From JAMBLL01 sp964460075 (GTDB taxonomy: Bacteria > Actinomycetota > Acidimicrobiia > Spongiisociales > UBA5794): a stretch of DNA of 64,000 bases. The notes beneath the pieces were generated by a model that saw nothing but the letters and a program-made list of their open reading frames with translations, was not told where the DNA came from and searched no databases. Positions 34,973 through 44,056 of this stretch are shown here, in pieces; within the stretch, counting starts at the first letter, position 1; every line of letters begins with the position of its first letter. The stretch lies in contig CAYWPC010000003.1 in assembly GCA_964460075.1 (NCBI GenBank), positions 1 to 64,000 of the forward strand, written 5' to 3'. Made by a program: the position numbers and the translations under genes.

Positions 34973-36421
34973 TCAGCTGCTCGGAAGTCCCCAGCCATCG
35001 AACGACGGTGGCGGCTCGTCGTCGTCCCCGACATGCTCAGGACCGCTGCTGTCCGAACCATTCCCTTGGTCCATGGATGACTGATCTGCAGCGGCGATCG
35101 CAGCATCGGCCTCGGCGCTGGAGCCGAGCTCGATCGCGGGGGCGTCGCTCGGCATGTCATCTGTCGTACCGACAACGTCGCCGTGGCTGGTCTGTGCCGT
35201 GAACCCCGGGGCGAGCGGTGGTTCCCATTCCGGGGGGATCTGTGGTGCAGCAGTGAGGCTCACCGGCAGCAACTCCACCGGCACCGGATCCATCCGTCTC
35301 GTGGCACGGACACCGAGTACCCATGCGCCGACACCCCACACGAGACCAATCAGGTAGATGACTCCCCCAACGATCGGGATGAGCCATATGCCGAGGCGCC
35401 AAAGGACGGCACCGAAGATGAACGCACCAAAGAGCCCGCCCCTTCTCAGTAAGACCCTGTTCCCGAGAGCCGTGATTGCAGGTATGGGCCCAACAATGAA
35501 CAGGCCGACTGCCACCAACATCAAGAGGCCCGCAAGCGGCAATCCAACGAGTGTCACGGCGAGGATTCCGATAGCCACCGGGAGCACGACCACGGTGAGC
35601 ATGCCCACGAGTAGCGACCGTATAGGCTGCTTCAGCACGGCGCCAACAGCCCTTGCGCTCGAGCCTCGCAGCGCCCATAGCAACACCAGACCGGCGAGAA
35701 GGAAACCGAGAAAGCCGACGACGTTCACGAGCGCAAGAATGACTCCGTAGACGAAGTTACTCTGCGTCGGTAGACGGGTGACCGTTCCACCTATGGAAGT
35801 CCCTTCAGGAACCGACACCTCGAGGGGGGAGCGGTACAGCGCATCACCACCGACCGAAGCTGTAGATCCGAACTCGAGCCTCTGGGTAGCAATATCGAGG
35901 TCTCCACCAACAGCCCCGTCAACGACCAGGCGAAGCGTGCGCCCACGAACGTCACGGCCGACGCTGCCCTCGATCCGGCCTGTACCTCCGAACGCCAGTG
36001 CATCCCTCCCAACCGTCCCGCCTTGCTGGACGACGACGGATGCTGCGGTCATAAACAGGTCATCTCCCACTTCGCCACGGATCGAGACGTTCACGGCCGC
36101 ACCGCGTAGCGATCCGTCGATCTGCCCTGTAGATTCGACGACGACGGACCCTGACGAGAACACCGTCACGCTTCCTGTGACACGACCAGAGATGGTGAGA
36201 TCACCAGTGAAAATCGTGAGATCGCCATCGATGACACCCTCGACCTTGGCGGACATCGACGTGACGTACACATCCTCGTTGATCGGCTCGTCAACCGTCA
36301 CAATGAATAGGTCGGTCGTCACAAGCGAGGCGAACGTTGTCAGCAGTGGTACCGAAATCGCGAACACGCCGAGCAATGCAAGGGCAAGGTGTCTGGTGGC
36401 TGCCTTTGGCTTTCGGCTCAT
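34973..36421 (-). CDS. Membrane protein with N-terminal bactofilin-like repeats
   Basis: A 482-residue protein. An N-terminal helix (about 10-35) is followed by 180 residues of short beta repeats of polymer-forming (bactofilin-like) type: GDLTIFTGDLTISGRVTGSV, GEVGDDLFMTA, GSVGRDVRGRTL. Then come four or five transmembrane helices (about 240-385) and an acidic, Ser/Asp/Pro-rich cytoplasmic tail. I chose ATG 36421 (MSRKPKAATRH) over the frame start at 36520 because the extra segment is Arg-rich and unlike protein. It may be a membrane-scaffolding or envelope-stress protein; the function is unknown. Confidence 0.8.
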   Translation of the reverse strand: MSRKPKAATRHLALALLGVFAISVPLLTTFASLVTTDLFIVTVDEPINEDVYVTSMSAKVEGVIDGDLTIFTGDLTISGRVTGSVTVFSSGSVVVESTGQIDGSLRGAAVNVSIRGEVGDDLFMTAASVVVQQGGTVGRDALAFGGTGRIEGSVGRDVRGRTLRLVVDGAVGGDLDIATQRLEFGSTASVGGDALYRSPLEVSVPEGTSIGGTVTRLPTQSNFVYGVILALVNVVGFLGFLLAGLVLLWALRGSSARAVGAVLKQPIRSLLVGMLTVVVLPVAIGILAVTLVGLPLAGLLMLVAVGLFIVGPIPAITALGNRVLLRRGGLFGAFIFGAVLWRLGIWLIPIVGGVIYLIGLVWGVGAWVLGVRATRRMDPVPVELLPVSLTAAPQIPPEWEPPLAPGFTAQTSHGDVVGTTDDMPSDAPAIELGSSAEADAAIAAADQSSMDQGNGSDSSGPEHVGDDDEPPPSFDGWGLPSS

Positions 36422-36493
36422 GATGCGTGTGCCTCGACTAGTGCGTTCGTCATTGGGTCGACATCGAGCCAGGGTCCTTGCTCGGACACACGT

Positions 36494-36538
36494 GGGGCGG
36501 AAGTGCAGCAACGACTGCACCCTGGCCGTGAACGCCCC
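36494..36538. terminator. Nested hairpin downstream of the 14-subunit nuo operon
   Basis: An inner stem GTGCAG/CTGCAC (6-base loop) is nested in an outer GGGGCG/CGCCCC pair, about 50 bases after the nuoN stop on the minus strand and before the membrane-protein gene. No U tract is present on either strand, so it may be a weak or Rho-assisted terminator. Confidence 0.3.
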
Positions 36539-36588
36539 GAGCGGCGCCGGTTGCCGACACGACCCGGCGAGAGTTGGTGGTCACGACA

Positions 36589-38067
36589 CTAGAGAGGAAG
36601 AGCGTCTCGTACCACGTCAATGAGGATCCATGGCACGACGCCGAAGGCGACGGTGATCGCCGCACCGATGACCACGGCGAAACGTGTCGGCAGGCTCGGC
36701 TCCACCGTGTCAGCAGCGTCATCAGCTGCACCGAATACCGTGGCAACGACCCGCAGGTAGAAGGCAAGGCCAATGACCGTCGTTAGCGTGGCGAGGATCA
36801 CGAGCCACATGTACCCGACATTTCCCGCCTCGACGAAAGCCAGAATCTTCCCGACGAACCCGGCAAAGAAAGGCATCCCAGACATTCCGAACATCAAGAT
36901 CGCAAGCAGCCAGCCCATCTCGGGAGATCGCCGAGCAAGCCCCCGGTAGTCAGACATCGGGGCTGCGGTCGAACCGGGACCCGACACCGCCGATATGACG
37001 GCGAACGTGCCAACGATCATGAACGCGTATGTGCCGACGTAGAACCACATTGCAGGCAATCCGTCAGGTCCTGCAAGAATCGCTGTCAGCAGATACCCAG
37101 CGTGGGCGACGCCCGAATATGCCATCATCCGCTTCAGGTCGGTCTGAACGAGTGCCATCGTCGTACCTACAACCATCGAGATGACGGCCACAACGGCGAC
37201 GATTGGACCCCACGCGTCGATCTGCGAGATGAGACCACCGACGAAGATTCGACCGATAGCTGCAAACCCTGCGACTTTCACACCCGCAGCCATGAGGCCG
37301 ACAGCCCCACTGGGCGCACCCTGGTACACGTCCGGTGCCCATTGGTGAAACGGCGCCGCCGATATCTTGAAGAAGAGCCCGATGAGCATCAGCGCCATGC
37401 CGACGAGCAAGATGCCTGGTTCCGTTACGACCGTTGTTGAGAAGAAGTCCCTGATCGAATTCGCTCCATAAATTGTGAGCGATCCCGTGGCAGCGAACGT
37501 CAGCGCGACGCCGTACAGGAATAGCGCAGAGGCAAGACTTCCGAGCAGGAAATACTTGAGTGACGACTCCTCTGCGTTCGTGTCGTCACGGACGAAGCCT
37601 GCAAGGATGTAGAAGCTGATCGACGCCGTCTCAAGTCCCACGAAGATAACGAGAAGATTCGGGCTCGCCGCCATCATGTGGAGGCCAGCCACTGCGAGCA
37701 ACGAGAGTGCTACGAATTCAGCAGAGCGTTTCCCGAGCTTGGAAACGAGATCCCAGGATCCGAGCATCGCAGTGAACCCAACAAGACCGAGCACGATGGC
37801 TGCGAACGCAGAGAATCCGTCAAGCACCACCATTGGTGATTTGACGATAGAAAGGCCCGGCGCCGAGAAGAACATGCCACCGCCACCGGAGATGACCTCC
37901 CTCCACTGCACGACACCTGAGGCCGCGGCGAGTAAGAATGTTGCACCGGCGATCGGCCCCCACACCTTCAGACCCCTGGCCGCTACGACAGCGACCATCA
38001 AAATGGTGAGCGCGCCGACGATGAGGATGGTCTCGAAGGCGACTGGAAGGAATGCTGCGTTCTGCAT
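36589..38067 (-). CDS. nuoN: NADH-quinone oxidoreductase subunit N (NuoN, cluster 2)
   Basis: A 492-residue proton-pumping antiporter-like subunit of the complete complex I. The TM5 Glu is present in VIFVGLETASISFYILAGF, Lys in FFKISAAPFHQW and AAGVKVAGFA, and Lys in GFVGKILAF. The ATG shares one base with the nuoM stop (TGATG). It is the last gene of the 14-gene operon. Confidence 0.94.
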   Translation of the reverse strand: MQNAAFLPVAFETILIVGALTILMVAVVAARGLKVWGPIAGATFLLAAASGVVQWREVISGGGGMFFSAPGLSIVKSPMVVLDGFSAFAAIVLGLVGFTAMLGSWDLVSKLGKRSAEFVALSLLAVAGLHMMAASPNLLVIFVGLETASISFYILAGFVRDDTNAEESSLKYFLLGSLASALFLYGVALTFAATGSLTIYGANSIRDFFSTTVVTEPGILLVGMALMLIGLFFKISAAPFHQWAPDVYQGAPSGAVGLMAAGVKVAGFAAIGRIFVGGLISQIDAWGPIVAVVAVISMVVGTTMALVQTDLKRMMAYSGVAHAGYLLTAILAGPDGLPAMWFYVGTYAFMIVGTFAVISAVSGPGSTAAPMSDYRGLARRSPEMGWLLAILMFGMSGMPFFAGFVGKILAFVEAGNVGYMWLVILATLTTVIGLAFYLRVVATVFGAADDAADTVEPSLPTRFAVVIGAAITVAFGVVPWILIDVVRDALPL

Positions 38068-39641
38068 CAGCCCTCTCCTCCTTCGCTCTCACCAAGGTCG
38101 ACTTCGCCGTACTGCGGGACACCGAGATCGCCGACTCTTGCAAATTCGGGGACCTGGTACTGCGTAACGGCTTCGATACGATCCAGGATCACGCCAACCG
38201 ATGGCTCGATTCGGTCGAGCACAGGCTTCGGGTACACGCCGATGGCGAAGATGAGAACGACCAGAGGTATCACGATTGCTACCTCGCGGAAGTTCAGATC
38301 GCGCAATGCCTCGATCTTCGGATTCGTGATCGGTCCGGTAAAGACGCGTTGGTAGGACCACAGCAGATAGATCGCAGCGAGGATCACGCCGGAGGCACCG
38401 ACAATCGCAAGCACAGGGAAACGGAGGTACGAGCCCACGAGAATCGTGAACTCGCCAATGAACCCTGAGAGTCCAGGAAGCCCGGCGGAAGCGAACGCAG
38501 AGAAGAGGAATATGCCTGCATACACGGGCATCGACTTCGCCAAGCCGCCATAATCCGCGATCCTCCTCGTGTGCATCCGGTCGTACACCATCCCGATCAG
38601 CAGGAACAACGCACCGGTTGTCAGCCCGTGGCTAATCATCTGAAAGACCGATCCTTCGACCCCTTGAGTGGTCAACGCAAAGATGCCGAGGACGATGAAT
38701 CCCATGTGTGAAACAGACGAGTATGCAACGAGCCGCTTGATGTCCGGCTGCACGATCGCAACCGCGGCGCCATACACGATTCCGATGACACCGAGGATGG
38801 CGATCCAGAGGCCAAGATCGACGGCTGCTCGAGGAAACAAGGTGAGGTTGAACCGTAGGAGCCCGTATGTCCCCATTTTGAGGAGGACTCCTGCGAGGAT
38901 CACAGAACCAGCCGTCGGGGCCTCGGTGTGCGCGTCGGGCAGCCAGGTGTGGAACGGGAACAGCGGAACCTTGATCGCGAAGGCAACTGCGAATCCGAGG
39001 AACAGCCACGTCTGAGTCGCTCCAGCGAAGTCGACACCGAGCATATCTCGGAAGTCGAACGAGGCGAGCGCACCGATGCTGTCCCCCGTGATGATGCCTA
39101 GCGCGATTATGGATGCGAGCAGGAACGCGGAACCTGCAGCTGTAAACAGGACGAACTTCATCGAAGCGTACGACCGGTTCTCCGATCCCCACATCGCTAT
39201 AAGCATGTACATGGGGATCAGCACGATCTCGAAGAAGGCGAAGAACAACAGGAGATCAAGCGCAAGGAAGACACCAAGCACACCCGTTTCGAGAACCAGC
39301 ATCAGCACCATGTAGGTCTTGACCTTCTCTGTCACCGATCGAGATGCCGCGATCGAGATCGGGAACAGCAAAGCGGTGAGCACAACCATGAAGAGTGAGA
39401 TACCGTCGACGGCCACCCTCCAACCGAAGCCAATCGTCTGGCTGAACGACACATCCTCAGCGAACTGGAAACTGGCGTCACCGACGGCGAAGTTCCACAG
39501 GATGTAGCCGGCAACAACGAGTGGCAGGACAGACACCGCAACCGAGATCGGATACACGAGCTCAGGACGACGCTTCGGCAGGAACCCGACGATGATCGCC
39601 CCGATGAGCGGCAGCGCGAGAAGGATGGTGAGCACAGGCAT
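38067..39641 (-). CDS. nuoM: NADH-quinone oxidoreductase subunit M (NuoM, cluster 2)
   Basis: A 524-residue antiporter-like subunit with intact pump residues: Glu in FFAFFEIVLIPMYMLIA, Lys in FAIKVPLFPFHTWLPDAH, Lys in GVLLKMGTYGL and Glu in GFIGEFTILV. The acidic tail (EVDLGESEGGEG) extends past the last helix. It overlaps nuoL and nuoN by one base each. Confidence 0.95.
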   Translation of the reverse strand: MPVLTILLALPLIGAIIVGFLPKRRPELVYPISVAVSVLPLVVAGYILWNFAVGDASFQFAEDVSFSQTIGFGWRVAVDGISLFMVVLTALLFPISIAASRSVTEKVKTYMVLMLVLETGVLGVFLALDLLLFFAFFEIVLIPMYMLIAMWGSENRSYASMKFVLFTAAGSAFLLASIIALGIITGDSIGALASFDFRDMLGVDFAGATQTWLFLGFAVAFAIKVPLFPFHTWLPDAHTEAPTAGSVILAGVLLKMGTYGLLRFNLTLFPRAAVDLGLWIAILGVIGIVYGAAVAIVQPDIKRLVAYSSVSHMGFIVLGIFALTTQGVEGSVFQMISHGLTTGALFLLIGMVYDRMHTRRIADYGGLAKSMPVYAGIFLFSAFASAGLPGLSGFIGEFTILVGSYLRFPVLAIVGASGVILAAIYLLWSYQRVFTGPITNPKIEALRDLNFREVAIVIPLVVLIFAIGVYPKPVLDRIEPSVGVILDRIEAVTQYQVPEFARVGDLGVPQYGEVDLGESEGGEG

Positions 39642-41515
39642 CAGAAACCTCCTCCGAACGCCACGAGAGCGATGATGAGCACGATGCCTGCGACCGCGAT
39701 TCCTCCGGCATAGCTGCGTACCTGCCCCGACTGGAGTGCGCGCATCCCTTCCCCTGATGTCCGCACCCCCTTCGCGATCCCGTGGGCCACACCGTCGAGG
39801 CCCTTGGGGTCGACCGTTTCGCTAAACCAACCCGCGATCTTCTTTCCAGGTGCGACGACAACCTTGCCGTAGAGATCGTCTACCCCGAAAGCATCGAGAC
39901 CACGTTGCCAGAATCTGCCGGATTCGACCGGCAGCTCCGTGCCGTTGTAGCGCAGCCAACTCCAAACCAAGCCCGATACTGCGACGCCGAGCGTGAGCGT
40001 CGCGAGAATCAGCACGAGGCTCAACGGAGGCGGCTCAACGCCGCGGACGAGGGCAAATGACGGCTCGAGGAAGTGCTCGAACGTGAGTCGGGCCGATGTG
40101 TTGAAGAATCCAACGAACGTTGCGAATGTCGCGAGGACGAGCAGAGGGATCGTCATGGTCCTCGGAGCCTCGTGCGGGTGCTTGCCTTCGCTCCAGCGAG
40201 GTTTACCGAAGAACGTCATCACATACAGTCGCGTTATGTAGAAGGCAGTGAGCAAGGCAGCAATGACGCCGATGACCCACAGAATCAGCCAGGCGCCGCC
40301 TCGCTCGAACACAGCAGCGAGTATCTCGTCTTTGGACCAGAATCCGGAGAACGGGAATATCCCTGCAAGAGCCAGCCAACCAGCGGTCATGGCGAGGAAC
40401 GTGATTGGCATCGCTTTGCGCAGCCCACCCATCTTGCGCATGTCTTGCTCGTCTGCCATGGCATGAATCACGGACCCGGCGCCGAGGAACAGCACCGCTT
40501 TGAAGAAGGCGTGGGTGGTGAGATGGAATACGCCAGCGGTGTATGCGCCAACACCGATCGCGAGCACCATGTACCCGAGCTGACTGATCGTCGAGTAGGC
40601 GAGTACTTTCTTGATGTCCATCTGGGTGACAGCGATCACTGCAGCGACGAGCGCCGTTGCAGCCCCCACAATCGCAACAACCACACCACTAGCAGGCGCC
40701 ATCTCGAAGAGCACGGCCGAACGAGCCATCATGAAGACGCCGGCGGTCACCATCGTGGCGGCGTGGATCAGAGCGGACACCGGTGTCGGGCCCTCCATGG
40801 CATCCGGCAACCAAATGTAGAGAGGGATCTGAGCCGACTTGCCTGTGGCACCCACGAAGAGCAGCAACGTGATAGCCGTCGCGACTCCGGTCGTGATCAC
40901 GCCTGGCGCTGTGGCGAAGATCGTCACGAAGTCGAACGTGCCGAAACTCGCAAAGATGATCATCAACGCTACGAGGAAGCCCCAGTCACCTATCCGATTG
41001 ACGACGAAGGCCTTCTTACCAGCAGCCGCAGCTGATGGCTTGGTGAACCAGAAGGAGATGAGGAGGTACGAAGAGAGCCCTACGAGTTCCCAACCGATGA
41101 ACATGACGGCATAGTTGGATGCGAGAACCAGGATCATCATCGACGCGACGAATAAGTTCAGGTACGCGAAGAACCGTGGGAACCGTTCGTCACCGTGCAT
41201 GTACCCAATCGAGTAGAGATGGATGAGCGCGCCGACCCCTGTCACGATCATGGTCAGCAACGCCGAAAGCGGATCCCACAGAATCGCGACGTCCGCACCG
41301 ACAACAGGAATCCAGGAGAACAGGTAGATGGTCTCTGGCCGGCCGGAGCCAGTGACGAATCCGAGCGCAGGCCCAACAGCGATCAGCCATCCAACGAAGA
41401 CCAGAGCGAAACCGAGCCATCCAGAGAGACGCTCTCCGATCTTCTTGCCGAAGACAAGATTCACGAACGCGCCTGCGAGCGGCAGAGCAACGACGAGCCA
41501 CAGAAGATCTGTCAT
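39641..41515 (-). CDS. nuoL: NADH-quinone oxidoreductase subunit L (NuoL, cluster 2)
   Basis: A 624-residue distal antiporter-like subunit with C-terminal lateral helix and anchor (SGQVRSYAGGIAVAGIVLII). Pump residues are Glu in GWELVGLSSYLLISF, Lys in GKSAQIPLYIWLPD, His in LIHAATMVTAG and Lys in GFWSKDEILA. The start ATG 41515 is two bases after the nuoK stop. Confidence 0.95.
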   Translation of the reverse strand: MTDLLWLVVALPLAGAFVNLVFGKKIGERLSGWLGFALVFVGWLIAVGPALGFVTGSGRPETIYLFSWIPVVGADVAILWDPLSALLTMIVTGVGALIHLYSIGYMHGDERFPRFFAYLNLFVASMMILVLASNYAVMFIGWELVGLSSYLLISFWFTKPSAAAAGKKAFVVNRIGDWGFLVALMIIFASFGTFDFVTIFATAPGVITTGVATAITLLLFVGATGKSAQIPLYIWLPDAMEGPTPVSALIHAATMVTAGVFMMARSAVLFEMAPASGVVVAIVGAATALVAAVIAVTQMDIKKVLAYSTISQLGYMVLAIGVGAYTAGVFHLTTHAFFKAVLFLGAGSVIHAMADEQDMRKMGGLRKAMPITFLAMTAGWLALAGIFPFSGFWSKDEILAAVFERGGAWLILWVIGVIAALLTAFYITRLYVMTFFGKPRWSEGKHPHEAPRTMTIPLLVLATFATFVGFFNTSARLTFEHFLEPSFALVRGVEPPPLSLVLILATLTLGVAVSGLVWSWLRYNGTELPVESGRFWQRGLDAFGVDDLYGKVVVAPGKKIAGWFSETVDPKGLDGVAHGIAKGVRTSGEGMRALQSGQVRSYAGGIAVAGIVLIIALVAFGGGF

Positions 41516-41517
41516 TG

Positions 41518-41823
41518 CTATCCCTTCAACTCCGCGAGTTCGTCCACGTTGGCGCTCACCTTCCTACGGAAAATGGCAATGATGATCGCCAGCCCGATCG
41601 TGACTTCTGCAGCAGCGACCACCATCACGAAAAGGGCAGCAACTTGCCCTTCGATGAGACCGAGCTCCTTACTCACCGCAACGAACGTGAGGTTCACCGA
41701 GTTGAGCATGAGCTCGATGGACATGAACATCACCAGAGCGTTTCTGCGAATCAGGACCCCACCGACGCCGATCGAGAACAGTGCCGCAGCCAGTACCAGG
41801 TACCAGGTGATCGTTACGGTCAC
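41518..41823 (-). CDS. nuoK: NADH-quinone oxidoreductase subunit K (NuoK, cluster 2)
   Basis: A 101-residue three-helix subunit with both conserved glutamates (SIELMLNSVN and AAEVTIGLAI). GTG 41823 forms a GTGA overlap with the nuoJ stop. Confidence 0.95.
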   Translation of the reverse strand: MTVTITWYLVLAAALFSIGVGGVLIRRNALVMFMSIELMLNSVNLTFVAVSKELGLIEGQVAALFVMVVAAAEVTIGLAIIIAIFRRKVSANVDELAELKG

Positions 41824-42350
41824 AGCGCCGCCTCCTCATCGTCTCCGACGTCGCTGAAGTACGCCAGCGCGATCGTTCCTACGGCAGCGATTGTCAGGAG
41901 CATCACGGTGGCAAGGAACACGATGATCCATGTGCCAAAAAGCTCATCTGACACATTCTCGATCGTTCCGCTGAGGTTTGGGGTTCCGAAGGCTCCGCTC
42001 CCTGTGATCCACACAGTCCTGCCCGCAAGCACAATCGCCGCGAACAGTCCTGCCGATATGATCCACGTCATGATTGCCTGGCCGCGCATCGGCGGTCCGT
42101 AGGCGTCCGGCTTGTCCACACCGATCAGCATGATGACGAAGAGGAACAGCGTCATCACCGCGCCTGCATACACGATCACCTGGATCGCCGCGACGAAGTG
42201 TGCGTCGAGAACCACATACAGCACGGCGATCGAGAACATCGCCGATAGCAGGCCCATTGCCGAATAGACAGGGTTCGAGGCCGTAACCAGGGAGAGCGCG
42301 CCGACGAGGGCCACAGCACCAAAGATGATGAATACGATTGTCTCACCCAT
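41820..42350 (-). CDS. nuoJ: NADH-quinone oxidoreductase subunit J (NuoJ, cluster 2)
   Basis: A 176-residue five-helix subunit with the canonical helix 3 (VIVYAGAVMTLFLFVIML). I take ATG 42350 (MGETIVFIIFG); the frame remains open to 42452, but the extra 34 residues are Arg-rich and overlap nuoI. It overlaps the end of nuoI by eight bases. Confidence 0.94.
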   Translation of the reverse strand: MGETIVFIIFGAVALVGALSLVTASNPVYSAMGLLSAMFSIAVLYVVLDAHFVAAIQVIVYAGAVMTLFLFVIMLIGVDKPDAYGPPMRGQAIMTWIISAGLFAAIVLAGRTVWITGSGAFGTPNLSGTIENVSDELFGTWIIVFLATVMLLTIAAVGTIALAYFSDVGDDEEAAL

Positions 42351-43005
42351 CTCGGGGCGCCTCCTCTCCGGTCTGTCCAGCATGTGTATCTGATCCGCTC
42401 TGCCCAATCTCTGCGGGGAGACGCCCCGTCCTCGCCGAAGGAGTCCACGCAACGACCCCTTCGTACTCGGCGTGGCCGGCAGGAGACGTCGCTCGCATCC
42501 AACCGTCCCCTGCTACGAGCTCCTCGAGATCGATGAGCTTTGAGGCTGGCTGAGGATGGTTCGGTGTCCCATCCGGATCGACGAGCAGCTCTGCCTTGGT
42601 GTAGATAGCATCCTCACGGTCGGTCACGGACATCTCGAAGAGATGCGTCATCGTGATTGCTTGGGTCGGGCACGCCTCAACACACATGGCGCAGAATATG
42701 CATCGCAACATGTTGATCTCGTACACGAAGCCGAATCGCTCACCGGGACTCACGGGGGCATCGACTGGATTGTCTGCACCACGCACGTATATGCAATTGG
42801 CAGGGCATACACCGGCGCACAGCTCGCATCCGATGCATTTTTCCATGCCGTCCTCGTACCGATTGAGAACGTGCCTGCCGTGGAACCGCTGCGGCTTGAC
42901 GCGCTTGTCCTCTGGATACTTCCGCGTGACGCGAGGCTTGCCAACCTGCCGCATCGTGACGGCGAATCCCCGGTAGGGACCGAGAAGATCTGCGAACCAG
43001 CTCAT
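42343..43005 (-). CDS. nuoI: NADH-quinone oxidoreductase subunit I, 2x[4Fe-4S] (NuoI, cluster 2)
   Basis: A 220-residue ferredoxin-type subunit. Cluster ligands are CIGCELCAGVCP and CIFCAMCVEACP. It has a C-terminal extension of about 50 residues (from about residue 170) beyond the usual NuoI, as seen in other actinobacteria. ATG 43005 (MSWFADLLG) is preceded by AGGAG and lies ten bases after the nuoH stop. Confidence 0.95.
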   Translation of the reverse strand: MSWFADLLGPYRGFAVTMRQVGKPRVTRKYPEDKRVKPQRFHGRHVLNRYEDGMEKCIGCELCAGVCPANCIYVRGADNPVDAPVSPGERFGFVYEINMLRCIFCAMCVEACPTQAITMTHLFEMSVTDREDAIYTKAELLVDPDGTPNHPQPASKLIDLEELVAGDGWMRATSPAGHAEYEGVVAWTPSARTGRLPAEIGQSGSDTHAGQTGEEAPRDG

Positions 43006-43015
43006 TTCTGACTCC

Positions 43016-44056
43016 TCATGCCCATGGCAGTCCGAACTGTCGTACACCAACCGCGAGTACCACCAGGATGATCCAGGCGAGTGACACAGGGATGAGTTTC
43101 TTCCAGCCGAAGCTCATCAACTGGTCGTAGCGCATACGCGGCATCGTCGCTCGTACCCAGATGAAGAAGAGGACGAAGAGCCAAGTCTTGATGAGGAACC
43201 AGACTATTGGGAGCAGCCAGGCAAACCAGGTGGGACCGAAGACAGGGCCACCCCAACCACCGAAGAACAGGGTCGCTGTCAACGCGGAGATGTTGAAGAC
43301 GTTGATGTACTCGGCCAGGAAGAACAGAGCGAATCGTATACCGGAGTACTCGGTGTGATACCCACCGACGATCTCTGACTCTGCCTCCACGAGATCGAAC
43401 GGGGCCCGATTCGTTTCGGCAAAGCCAGCGATGAGGAAGATGACAAACGATGGGATGAGCACGATATTCCACGCAGGGAAGAACCCGAAGAAGGTCCCTT
43501 GCTGCTGTTCGACGATCGTGGCAACCGATGTGGACCCAGCGAAGATCACGACAGGAACGAGAGCAAGACCCATGGCAGCCTCGTACGAGATCATCTGGGC
43601 GGACGCACGCACCGCTCCGAGAAGCGGGTACTTGGATCCAGACGACCAGCCTGCGAGAGCTATCGCGTACACAGCCATCGACGAGAACGCGAGAATGTAC
43701 AGAAGCCCGATGTTGAGATCCATAGCGACAAGGGCGTACTCCGTCCCGTTGATCTCGACGGGTGCGCCAATTGGAATCACGAGGAAGATCAACAGGGCGG
43801 TCAACATGGCAATGATCGGCGCCGAAATGTAGAGACCGAATTCGACCTTCGATGGTGTGATCGACTCCTTGAAGAAGCTCTTCATCCCGTCGGCGAGTGT
43901 CTGGAGGATGCCCCATGGCCCCGCCCGATCTGGGCCGACACGGTTCTGGAGATCTGAGACGAATTTTCGCTCGACCCACACGAGCAGCAGAACCGTCACG
44001 AGGAGAAAGCCGAAGGCGGCGATCACTCGGATTCCAGCTTCGATGAACACAGTCAT
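43016..44056 (-). CDS. nuoH: NADH-quinone oxidoreductase subunit H (NuoH, cluster 2)
   Basis: A 346-residue quinone-channel subunit with all canonical motifs: VERKFVSDLQNRVGPDRAGP, ADGMKSFFKE, MISYEAAMGLA, ETNRAPFDLVEAESEIVGGY and EYSGIRFALFFLAEY. It is the reference against which the NuoH of the divergent cluster looks degenerate. The start overlaps the nuoG stop by four bases. Confidence 0.95.
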   Translation of the reverse strand: MTVFIEAGIRVIAAFGFLLVTVLLLVWVERKFVSDLQNRVGPDRAGPWGILQTLADGMKSFFKESITPSKVEFGLYISAPIIAMLTALLIFLVIPIGAPVEINGTEYALVAMDLNIGLLYILAFSSMAVYAIALAGWSSGSKYPLLGAVRASAQMISYEAAMGLALVPVVIFAGSTSVATIVEQQQGTFFGFFPAWNIVLIPSFVIFLIAGFAETNRAPFDLVEAESEIVGGYHTEYSGIRFALFFLAEYINVFNISALTATLFFGGWGGPVFGPTWFAWLLPIVWFLIKTWLFVLFFIWVRATMPRMRYDQLMSFGWKKLIPVSLAWIILVVLAVGVRQFGLPWA